Source: Gamsiella multidivaricata (Eukaryota > Mortierellomycota > Mortierellomycetes > Mortierellales > Mortierellaceae). Taken from it: a DNA stretch of 64,000 bases. Location of the stretch: NCBI RefSeq assembly GCF_025024155.1, contig NW_026251790.1, forward strand, positions 1 through 64,000, in the 5' to 3' direction. The stretch's first letter is position 1; the number at the start of each line of letters is the position of its first letter. The position numbers and the translations under genes were made by a program. Below the pieces are notes generated by a model. It saw only the letters and a list, made by a program, of their open reading frames with translations, was not told the origin of the DNA and did no database searches. Shown piece after piece: positions 36,201 through 45,589 of the stretch.

Positions 36201-37899
36201 AGGAATGAATATTAGCACATTTGGCACGTTCCCTGCAGTATACATAGGACCCCAACTTGAGGCATAATCCCTTACCTTGGTACTTTCCGTATCCACCTTG
36301 AACCTTCTCATGCTCCCCCTTCTGAACTTCCCTCTCCAAGATTCTCGTTCGCTGCGGCTTGTCAAAATCTGCAACTTTCAGAATCTGCGTCGCGTTTAAG
36401 TAGGAGTCCGATCGGCGCCTCATGACTGCAACGCCCTTGCAAATCATCTCAAACACGGGCACGCCTGAGTAAGTCGCTTTGAAAATCTGGGGCGATCCGC
36501 TTGTTGGCGCTGCTGCTACTGAAGCTGCCGGTGTTGGGCGACTCTCGATCTTGACACCTCCTCCTTGAGCTGCCCCTTTTGGCTTTTGGGGTGGCGGCTG
36601 GCTTGATTGTGCGCCTGCTCCTGGACCAGTGCTTGCGGTTATTGGTGGAGGTGGAGGCGGAGGCATAATCTCCTCTTCTGTTTTGACATTGCCTCCTATC
36701 GGGTCAGAATTAGGAATGGTGGCAATTGGCACGCCTCCGGTGGACGTCCCTGTGCCTGGTTCTGTATGAGAAGGCAGATCTGCAGGTTGCCCTTGTTGAC
36801 CCTGCTGAGGTATACCGCTCTCGCGCGCATTATTGCTCGTGCTGGGCTGTCCGACCGAGGTTGATGTTCCTTGGCTGGAGGGCCATTGGCTCTGTAGTTG
36901 AGATGTCGATGCATTACTTGTATCTGAAAAAGGAGCCTGGGTTGCAGATTGCGAGTCCTGACTAAATGGTAGCGTTTGAGGTGATTGTTGTTGCTGTAAT
37001 TGTCTCTCTTGCTCCTGCTGCTGCTGCTGCTCCTTTACGAGTTGCTCCTGCCGTTCTTTCTCCAGCTGCTCCTGCATCTCTTTCTCAAGTTGTTGTTGTC
37101 TCTGTTGTTCTAGCTGCCGCTGTTGCTGTATCATTTGTTGTTGTCTCAAAATTTGCAATGAAGTTGGTTTCTGTCCTGTTGGTGAGACCGGTGAAGGTTG
37201 CGCAGGAGAAGGCTGGCCGGGCTGGACCGCGCTTGTAATCGCAGCGGTTGTGATAATGCTGCTGGGAAGAGTTGCGCTCGGCAGAGCGGCACTTGATTGA
37301 CCTCGGACGGGACTTGGAATTGTTCCAGAGAGCGGGGATTGAAGCTGCAGAGGCTGCGTTTCGTTCGGTAATGTGGGAGGGGCCATAGAGGACACCAGCG
37401 GTATATTAGGGGACATTTGTTGCTGTTGCTGTAGTTGCTGCTGCTGCAATAATTGTTGCTGTTGTTGTTGTTGCTGGAGGAGCTGCTGTTGACGCTGCTG
37501 CTGCAATAGAACAGCAGTGGGGGTCTTCGACGTTGGAGAGACAACTGAGGTTGGAGAGACAACTGAGGTTGGAGAGACCACTGCAGTAGGAGATACCGCA
37601 TAGGGCATTCCTGGGATGGCTGTTGGAGAGATTGGCCCTGTTAGGGACCCCAGCGCCTGTGGGGTCGAGGGTATGGATGTCTGGAGGTGCAGCTGTAATG
37701 GCATAGGCACGTTAGTGGTCAGACTGGGTATGCTGGAGCCTGAAGGACTCTGATGAGGGTAAAGTTGCCCGAGGACATGCTGATTATGACTCGTCAAGGA
37801 CGGTATGGATGCTGTTGGAACACCGACTGGCTGGTTAGGCTGCTGTGGCGTATGCTGTTGATATGGTCGCTGCTGCTGCTGCTGCTGATGTTGATCCAT
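33220..37899 (-). CDS. APSES/ankyrin transcription factor (MBF subunit, Mbp1/Res-like)
   Basis: 1495-residue DNA-binding protein of the Mbp1/Swi4/Res class that drives G1/S genes. Minus-strand exons are 37899-36276, 36183-35773 and 35672-33220, with frame kept. The first ATG of the frame is at 37899; the codons upstream of it have no ATG before a stop. Residues 1-470 are Gln/Pro/Ser-rich with several poly-Gln blocks. The APSES domain spans about 472-575 ([27 protein letters not shown], then [18 protein letters not shown] across the splice). A basic, acidic-patched linker follows ([24 protein letters not shown]). Ankyrin repeats lie about 890-1075 ([40 protein letters not shown]). Coiled coils follow. 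In yeast Mbp1 the APSES domain is near the N-terminus, so the long Gln-rich lead is unusual. Confidence 0.92.
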
Positions 37900-38366
37900 C
37901 GCCGCGTGTTTTCTAGTCAAAGGAGGTTGCTGATGAGAATGATGGCGTCTGCGAAGGAGTGGAGCTTAATGTTAATTAAAGGGCCAAGCAGCAGTAAAAA
38001 CAATGGCTGTTGTCCTAAGTGCGACAAAAGTCTACGCGTCGCCATATGTGCCAAGTTACCAGTCGCGAGGTCTCTACGTCTTCTTTTTCGTTGTCGTCTT
38101 TCAGGAGCCAGACCGGCAGCGGAGTTGATTGCAGTACAGGCGAGCGATCGTGATGTAATGAAACGCGAGAAGTAAATGGATCAGACGCGTCGCTGGTCAT
38201 CCGTGGTACACGCGACGTGACGCGTTTTTGTCTCACCATGGATGACCCCACACCATGGTTGGACGCGCCTTGGACCATGTAGACACAGTACATGTCAACC
38301 AAATAAAGAGCATCATCATGGATATAAGTACGTTGGACCATGGGCTGCTGTTTTCTTTTTCATCTT
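37900..38366 (-). promoter_or_regulatory. Promoter of the APSES factor with three ACGCGT boxes
   Basis: 467 bp between the APSES-factor start and the stop of the BAR/SH3 gene. Exact ACGCGT hexamers (the MluI cell-cycle box bound by MBF) occur at 38034-38039, 38185-38190 and 38220-38225, with a related ACGCGA at about 38163. About one ACGCGT per 4 kb is expected by chance at even base composition. The cluster suggests that the factor controls its own gene. Confidence 0.5.
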
Positions 38367-41300
38367 TTAATGTGCATGGAAGCAGTTGTTGCACGACCCT
38401 CGCTTGAACACATTAGGACTAAACTCTGTGCACTGGCACTCTCGACAAGGGCCCACCTCTGTATCTGCTACATCCGCTGCTTTACTGACGAAGTAATCCT
38501 TAGGAATGTAGCCCATGCCTGGAGTAGAAGGCGCTGCCGGCGGCGAGACTCCTGCTATGGGTGCAGTTGTATGATTAAAGACCACGCTCTGTCGAAGTGA
38601 ATCGCCTCCTGTGCGTCGCGCTCCCGGGGGTGGGGGTGGTGCTCTAGAGCCAATGGGTTTGCTCAACGGCGCTACTCCAGAGGAGGGTCGGATAAGAGGA
38701 GGTGTAGCTCGTACTGATGCTATCGCGAGGTTGGCGGGAGCAGTGAGTCCGTTCTGTGCAACTGGCAGTACCTGTGGATTCCTGACAGGTGGTGGGGGAG
38801 CGCGTCGTACTGCTGAGGCATGGATGGATACCTCTGGCTCGGGCTCTGGCACCGCATACTCGGGCTCATCAGGGTAGCCGGTCGGCTCTGATGCACGTTC
38901 ATAATACGCTGCCTCTTCCTCATCTGCATATTGACCACTATTAGATGTCGCTGAGTTGAGTGATCCCTGTCGTTGTCTTCCTGACTCAGTGTCACTGAAA
39001 ACCTCCTCCACGTAATTCGATGGAAACATGCCCTCGTGCCGCATTCCGCTCGCGTCCACCATCTCGCCCTCCCACCAGCCCTCGTCAATCTCCTCGATGA
39101 TCCGAACAATATCGCCCTTTTGAAAAGACAGCTCTCCTTCTCCAGTTGCCTCAAAATTGTAAAGAGCCCTCACTTGCTTCTGTGGTCGCACCTGAGGTAG
39201 TAATGTCGGTGATGCACTTAGAGCGCAGAATCCACTCGCTCTGCTGCTCCCAGTGCTTCCATTTCTCGAATGCGCTGTTTTTGTGTTGAGGGTAAGATGT
39301 GAGGCTGAGCGACCAAGCTCTGGCGCGTTGCGTTGGTTGCCTGGGTGGCGACGCAGATCAGAGATAGATCTTGACTGATCCAGGCGGCGCCCTGTTGTTA
39401 CAGAATGGACACTGGAGTGGTCATCGGAATGGCCCGAGTGCTCCTCGTCGGGATCGATAGAACTCTGTCTGAAAGATCTAAGCGATTGTCCTGCTGTATG
39501 CTTGGTACGTGGTCCGCTTGGGGTTGCGAATGCGCTTTCGAGAATTGCCTCCAGTATCTCGACCGTCTTGCGAGCGAACGCCAGCTGGGCTTCATAGTAC
39601 ATTTTCAGGCTGTGGACGTTTTCATCCTATCAAGCCCAATAGAAATGTCGTGTCAGAACGATGTTCAGTTGTAACCATGCTCACAGAGCAATACACAGTT
39701 TTGGAACGTCAGCTTACTTGTGCATCGTTGATGGCTGTCATGACTCCAAGGATACATTCTCGAGTTTCCTCGTACTTTGCTTTTGCGGCCTGCATCTCTT
39801 CTTCCCACTCCGGCTTCTCCTTTTTGGCCTTTTGAACCTTGGCCAACTTGGCATCGTAATCTAGTCGCCGTGATTGTAATTTCTTTTGCAGGGTCTAAGG
39901 TTTCAAACGCAACACGCTAGTAAGCCCTGGGTTCTTCGGCTTTTTTTTTTTTATTTTTTTCATAAATGGATTGAGCCGTACCTGGTATTCTTTCATTTGA
40001 GCCTGCTCCCTCTCTAAGCATTCAATGTACGTGCTCCCGAATCGACTGATCTATTGTTCGCAATAACAAGATGGAGATATTGAATGTTAATCGCGTTCCT
40101 TTAGTTGTTCCTTCTTACCGGGAGGGTTTACCTCCCACAATGTATTCTAAAAGAAAAATTAAACGCGAATCTTTCTTCGCTCTTTGCAATAAATGCACGT
40201 TGCATAATCTGTTGGATCCTTATGCGCTCCTGACTGAACCAATGACGCTCTGAATGTCTGGCCTTTCCGGTATTATTGGCAATGGTGTTGCAATGCTGAA
40301 TATCCCATCCTGTGCCAATGGGTCAAGCCGATCTGCATTTGGTCTCATGCTTCTTACCAGTTCGCTTTGCGCCAATCCGATGTTCTGATGTGCTTCCCCC
40401 ATCTGCAGCAGTGCCTCCCTGTAGGTCGAGTCCTCGCGAAGAGCATGCGCTTGAGTGGACATGCTTATCCCGAACGTCTCGATCGCCAAGCCTTTGTACT
40501 TATCGTCGCCTTCGACTCGTTTACCTAATTGCAATATCATATCGGAGAGACAGAAAGACAAGCAAGGAGAGGCGAACAAGGTTTGTCATGTATTTTCTGT
40601 TAGATGTTCGGCGCAATATTTAATGAAATTGAGCGGGAAAAAAAATGCAATCGTTCCCAGTTCTATCTCATTCTGGCAAAGCCAGGAGGAAGTACTGACG
40701 CCACAGCGAAAGGCACGGAGAAGAAATAGATGGACTCGAGAAAATCACAAGGTACAATAGGAGGATTATCCCACGCTGTTTTTGGGTCTTTTTCTTGCAT
40801 GGTTGGGTAACGATCCACGATCATTCTTAATGGTGGGTGAGGCAACAGATGTTGAAGGCTGATAACTCATGGTCGACTGGAGTAGGGAGGTGCGGTATGA
40901 TAATGAGGGCGACTGGAGCGAATGGATAGTAAAATGATCGTGTTTGCCTTGCCGTCGACCGCTTGATGAGAGCATCTTCCCCCCATGGTAGGTGCCCCTG
41001 TTCTTGTCATCCACAGTCTATTCAGCAGAGCTTATTGGTGCACCCAACACGGCAATAGTAGTTGGAAAACAATGTGTTGTCGATCTGAAGTGTACTTACT
41101 GATAGCTTTCAGGTACGCATGAGAAACCTCACTCAACTTTTCGAGGGCCACTCGCTTGGCCTCAGTCTCGGTCTGAAGAGTCTCGAAGTCCTCGTCCATC
41201 CGAGTCCTTTGAGCCTTGCCGATCTTTTCTCCCGTCCACTGTTTTTGCAATTGAAAGGGATATGTCTGGTCTGTCAGCGAACAAGGAGACACTAAACACA

Positions 41301-41367
41301 AGTGTAGATATTTCGAGCACACACTGTCACACTGTACCTGCTTCAGCTTGCCAATGTTTTTTATCAT
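38367..41367 (-). CDS. Endophilin-like BAR and SH3 domain protein with Cys/His tail
   Basis: 613-residue membrane-curvature adaptor, expected in endocytosis and actin patches. Minus-strand exons are 41367-41338, 41238-41100, 40524-40358, 40050-39982, 39894-39718 and 39626-38367; the frame closes at every junction. The BAR domain (about 1-250) reads WTGEKIGKAQRTRMDEDFE, SKRVEGDDKYKGLAIETFG, ECLEREQAQMKEYQ and RRLDYDAKLAKVQKAKKEKP. After a Ser/Arg-rich linker comes an SH3 domain (VRALYNFEATGEGELSFQKG, GWWEGEM, GMFPSNYVEEV). A Pro-rich region (APPPPPGARR) precedes a C-terminal motif with CRECQC, FKRGSC and NCFHAH, spaced like a small zinc-binding knuckle. Exon 1 encodes only ten residues. An open stretch inside intron 2 was rejected because skipping it restores the BAR helix. 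The 5' leader contains a CAA microsatellite. Confidence 0.9.
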
Positions 41368-41458
41368 ACTAGGGAGTGTGGGTGATGAATTGAGACTGAA
41401 GGGTCAAGAAAAGACGTGCGAAGAGTTCAAGGTGAAATAGTTGTATATATGTTGTTGC

Positions 41459-41521
<63 letters not shown>

Positions 41522-41986
41522 GGATGCAAGAGGAGTGAATGAATGAAGAAGCGAATGAATGAAGGTGGGGAAGAAGCAAGTTTTCGAAGCAATGACAACG
41601 CTTGGTGCTACACAGCAGTTAGTTTGACTTGGTATTTATATCTTCTCAAGTTGCTTCCATGGGTTGGAGAAGAATGTCATCGGTTCCCGACCCCCCGGTC
41701 GTGCTTTATCCTTGCGACACCTCCCCTGAGGGTCCAGGTCGGACAAGACGTATCCCCGCTCGGACCAGGCGCACCCGCGTCCACTGGTTCCACTTTCTCA
41801 CTCACAATGGCACAACTTACTCTTCCCTATCTGCCTCCATTCCCATCTACGACTTCGCCACCAAATCTGACATTTGGAATGTGTCCATGATCTCATCCAC
41901 CATCATTCGTTGCGCTAACTATATATAATCCACTATTCTTTATTCACCTTATTATCAACCCATCTCTACAACATAGTCTTTTAACC
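41368..41986. other. Divergent promoter interval with microsatellite
   Basis: Lies between the BAR/SH3 start (minus) and the decayed secreted-protein gene (plus). It holds the GTT array and, at about 41921-41929, a TATATAA element that would serve the plus strand. No intact gene is supported. Confidence 0.55.
41451..41522. repeat. (GTT)n microsatellite, about 24 units
   Basis: 72 bp of almost pure GTT with one GCT. It lies 84-155 bp upstream of the BAR/SH3 start codon, so in that transcript it would be a CAA-rich leader or promoter element. Confidence 0.92.
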
Positions 41987-42215
41987 ATGGATAGCCATTG
42001 CTCGAACTCCCTTGCTGACCGCTGAGGAGCTCTACATTCGCAAGCGGATTTACTTTTTTTTCGCTTTTCTCGACCGCTCTGGCCGTACGAGTCGATGATA
42101 AGCACGACACAACACCAAAGGAGGCACCATGGCTGACAGTATCACTTTAAGGCTGCTGCCGCTGTCAAAGAAAAGGTCCAATAGGATGCTGCCAAAGCTG
42201 CCAGAGACAAGAAGT
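41987..42215 (+). pseudogene. Decayed small secreted-protein gene
   Basis: A TATATAA element at about 41922, a CA/CT-rich leader and an ATG in good context (41987) look like a normal strong promoter, but the frame stops after 12 codons. In a second frame (42019-42150) there is a signal-peptide-like end (FTFFSLFSTALA) followed by VRVDDKHDTTPKEAPW and a stop. In a third frame, starting about 42137, QYHFKAAAAVKEKVQ, stop, DAAKAARDKK, stop continues the same low-complexity Ala/Lys style. The pieces read as one small secreted Ala/Lys-rich protein disrupted by frameshifts and stops. A spliced intact gene cannot be fully excluded. Confidence 0.35.
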
Positions 42216-42855
42216 AGAACAGGAACAGGAATAGGAGCAGGAACAAGCAGGAACAAGCAGAAATAGGATCGGAGCCAATGCTGATCCCCAAGTGATCTAA
42301 TCTGATCTGATCTCTGGGATCGCTTTTTCCCAATATGGCGACACATGTCAGTTAAAAATAAAGGACACCTTGTTCCTCTTGTTTATTGTAAGATGAATGA
42401 TGAGTGATGAGGATGAGTTGTAGCTTGACAACTGCCTGGTTGCGCCGAGATCTGGATGAATGATCTCTTTGCAAGAAAAAGGTTGACAGCTGCAAACAAG
42501 CGTGTTCTTGCACGAGTATTGCATTTATCTTCCCCGTCATGGAGCCATCCGCGGGCTGCTGCCGAGGCGCGACCGTTGGACAGCTTTAAACAACGACAAA
42601 GGACTTCGATGTGCGTAATGAAGAAGAGGAGTAATAGGAACCAGGGGCTTTTTATAAGAACATTTTTTGCACAAGTAAGACGTCATGGTAGGATGCGGAA
42701 TCGCACGATAGATTTGCATCAAATGAAAATGAACTTCTCCCTCCTTGCATCCTGTTTGAGTTCCCTCCACTTCTGTTTGTCATTTATATTCGCGCCGCCC
42801 CACAAACAAAGTGCCATTGAATGTCCAAGGGTCTGGCATCAGTATCTACAGCACC
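42216..42855. other. Gene-free interval
   Basis: Starts with a short GGAACA(G/A)-type degenerate repeat (about 42216-42268) and ends as the likely promoter of the acidic-protein gene. No gene is supported. The complete ORF at 42456-42887 overlaps the next gene's first exon in another frame and has no recognisable content. Confidence 0.5.
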
Positions 42856-44834
42856 ATGAGGACCAAGCCTGGAAAGCGACACTATAAGTTCCTCTGCGTC
42901 TTCCGGGGCAAGCAAGTCGAGGAGGAACGAGAGGTCTCCAGGTACTGAATCAATCTATCTCTACCTGTCGCGTCTCTCCCTCATCACTCTTTTTGTTTCA
43001 GCCTTAAAAGACACTCCCGTACTCAGTCCTATACTGTCTCCTCCCTTTCTTTGCCTGATCTTTGCCAGCGATGAGGAAGAATTTGACATCAAACCCAGAC
43101 TTCTTTGGCCCGCAGAGGAATCACCTGATGCAGAACAGGACGACACCTGCGACGTCGATAACTATGGCAACACAAAACCAGTCAGTGGTAGCAGCAGCGG
43201 TAGCAGTGGTAGTGGCAGCGGTAGCAGTGGTAGTAGCACTCTAGTCCCATCCGAACGCGAGGACGATGGGCGTGAATCTATAGACAAACTCCCGTGCACA
43301 TCACATCCACCAACACGACTTCAGCACAGGGACAAGCACAAATACAAGGACAAAGCAGAAGTAGAAGTGGAGGCAGAAGTAGAAGTGGAGGCAGAAGTAG
43401 AAGTGGAAGCAGATGTAGAAGTGGAGGCACCACTGCAGGACATCGATGTCTCATCTTATCATCCTGCAACACCGCAACCGCGCACGCCTCGCCAACAGAC
43501 TCCAGAAGCAGCAGAGACTTCAAAAGCATCCCTTCAAGAGATCAGCCGTGGTTATTATTCAGAGATGGTTGCCACAGTGGTGCACGGAGACGATCGCGAG
43601 GGTTCATTAGTAACAGCGCACGAAATCAGGAATCCCTTCATTGAAGACCCCGACACGACTACTACTGTCGACTTACAGCTCCAGTCAGAGGAACGAATGC
43701 TCCGATATCATGAATCAAGAGGCAAACTTGGCTATGTTATGTACGTTCGTAACTTCATTTCCCGTATCCTGGAATCATTACATTCATCATTCGTTTCGTT
43801 CGTGCCATTACTCAGTATTATGGTCAGCTAATATTGTTGTTTTTTTCTATTTCATCCTCAAACAGTCGTGGAAACAAATTCTTAGTATCGCCATCAATAT
43901 ACGAAATGGAATCGCCCACCAACACATTTGGACCGAGGCTATTGTTCCCAAAACCACCATCACCCACCAAAAGGAAGAGCCAAGCATCAAGAAACAGCCA
44001 TCGTCGGGATAATTGTGCTATTTCATTAACACCCTACGAAACAGATACTCCCGACGTATTCGATCAGTATATCCCACACCCAGAAACACCAACATCACCT
44101 ATGCCAGAACACCAATCGAGACCGTTTTATTCTCCGGAAACATCTGTGTATCACTATGGCTATGACGATCATGGCGACGATGGCGATGGCGATGGCGGTG
44201 GCGGGAGTAGCGCTTATGGAAGTGAAGGAAAACAACCAGAGGAGACGACCAAGTACAGGGAGTATTTCAGCACCGTTAAAAGGAAACCACTTGAGATTCC
44301 ACGCCCGAATAAGCACGCACTGGAGGAAGATGTTTGTGAGAGAGACGACGACGAGGATGAGGCAGAAGAGAGGGAGGAAGAAGATGAAGGTCATGTTTGC
44401 GAGGTCTTTGACGGCTGCTGGGGCAGTAGGAAACATATTGTTGGCGTCTACTACTGGAATGAGGAGGAGCGCGCCGAGCAAGAGGGTCGGATTGACAAAC
44501 TTCAAATTCTCGACAGATGTGTATGATCTTCTCTCAACGCCTTTTTCCTGCGACCTTTTTCTCTGCTGTACTTTATTGTTCATAATTGTCTACTCTCCTC
44601 TCCTTTTCTACATTCATTCTGTAATTTCTTATGCACAATCTGTACATTTGTATACCATCCTCCATTGTATTATTTTTTTTCCTTCACTCTCTCTCTTTTT
44701 TTTCTTTCTTTTTTTTTTTTTTTTTCTTGACGCACCTCATCTTCTCATTTTAACAGAAAATTAAACAGCGAATAGCCATGGTAATGACCAGCATGGCTTC
44801 CACCAGATCAACCGCAGTTGTATTCAGCATGTAG
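42856..44834 (+). CDS. Acidic low-complexity protein, function unknown
   Basis: Not recognised. Exons 42856-42941, 43069-43740 and 43866-44520 join in frame. A probable last exon at 44757-44834 follows a strong T-rich tract ending AACAG. If that intron is not used, the frame simply runs to TGA at 44526, giving 472 residues instead of about 497. The first exon is short and basic (MRTKPGKRHYKFLCVFRGK). Exon 2 opens acidic (SDEEEFDIKPRLLWPAEESP), then has a Gly/Ser run and a block of Glu-Val repeats (AEVEVEAEVEVE-like, about 43360-43430). Later parts hold Pro/Ser/Thr stretches with possible kinase sites (LLFPKPPSPTKRK, ETPTSPMPE), a Gly/Asp run, and a final EF/DE-rich segment with CEVFDGCWGSRKHIVGVYYW. 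No enzyme fold is visible. Probably a largely disordered nuclear or cytoplasmic protein. Confidence 0.6.
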
Positions 44835-45011
44835 CATGGCACTATGGAGGACATTCGCTTGCGCTTTATTTATGAAATGCCGAGTGTCAAATGTAAAATG
44901 CCAACTATCGACTGCCAACTGTCAAAAGATATGGATGCCATGGATATGAAAAGCCTATACGAGTTATGAATACGTGAACAGAGTGGCAAGGCAAAGACTG
45001 CGGATGTTGCT

Positions 45012-45386
45012 TCAAAAGTCTGTCACCCGACCCTTGAAGGACCAGTCTCCGAATCGGACGGGCTCCCGCTTGGGGCCCCCTACTTCACCCGTAGTCGGGT
45101 TAGTATCGCCTTCAAACTCTGTTGGCACCGGAGTCTTTGCGTCGGGATGACTGGTACTCGGTGCGGATTCTGCATTCTTGATCAGTTGTTCGAATTCAGC
45201 TTGGTCCTTGGCAGATCCTAGGGGGATGGGGCCTGGCCCTCGGGGACGGATACCCTGGGAATATGATCGGAAGAGAATATTTGCAGCTGAAACGGAGACG
45301 GAGGAAGGTACCCTCCGTACGATGGCTGTGAAGGCTGTGGTGGTACTTTTGAGGGTGAGTGAGGTGAGAGTGGTGGTGGTAGCCAT
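45012..45386 (-). CDS. SDHAF4: Succinate dehydrogenase assembly factor 4 (SDHAF4/Sdh8)
   Basis: Single-exon gene of 124 residues. SDHAF4 binds the flavinylated catalytic subunit of complex II in the mitochondrial matrix and guards it until assembly. The first 45 residues are rich in Thr, Ser, Arg and Ala without acids (TLKSTTTAFTAIVRRVPSS), as expected of a mitochondrial targeting peptide. The C-terminus shows the DUF1674 signature: GDTNPTTGEVGGPKREPVRF followed by GDWSFKGRVTDF, with the conserved terminal Asp-Phe. Length is typical. The start codon lies 204 bp from the divergent start of succinyl-CoA ligase alpha. Confidence 0.95.
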   Translation of the reverse strand: MATTTTLTSLTLKSTTTAFTAIVRRVPSSVSVSAANILFRSYSQGIRPRGPGPIPLGSAKDQAEFEQLIKNAESAPSTSHPDAKTPVPTEFEGDTNPTTGEVGGPKREPVRFGDWSFKGRVTDF

Positions 45387-45589
45387 GGTTGTTTCGGGGT
45401 ACTGGAAGGAGTATGGGTGTGAAGACGAGGAATGAGAGAAGCAGTGATGTTGAATGGAAAGGGTGCGATGCGATGCAATGCGGACTGAAAGTGGACTGGG
45501 TTTCTATTTGTATTTATGGACCGCTGCCGCCGTCTGCAACCTTTCCCCCCAGATTCCTTCTCTTCCCTCTCTATCCCTCCTCCCTCACT
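45387..45589. promoter_or_regulatory. Divergent promoter, SDHAF4 / LSC1
   Basis: Only 203 bp separate the two start codons, so regulation is probably shared. The LSC1 side is a long C/T block (about 45535-45588), the leader type seen at most genes here. No TATA box was identified. Confidence 0.6.

Noticed and set aside
33220..37899. CRISPR-like or transposon explanation for the CTG/CAG repeats
   Set aside because: They are in-frame poly-Gln codons within a well-supported coding exon. No transposase, terminal repeats or spacer pattern was seen anywhere in the window.
40766..41014. Open stretch inside intron 2 of the BAR/SH3 gene
   Set aside because: Its frame does not fit the flanking phases, and skipping it gives the expected BAR sequence SKRVEGDDKYKG.
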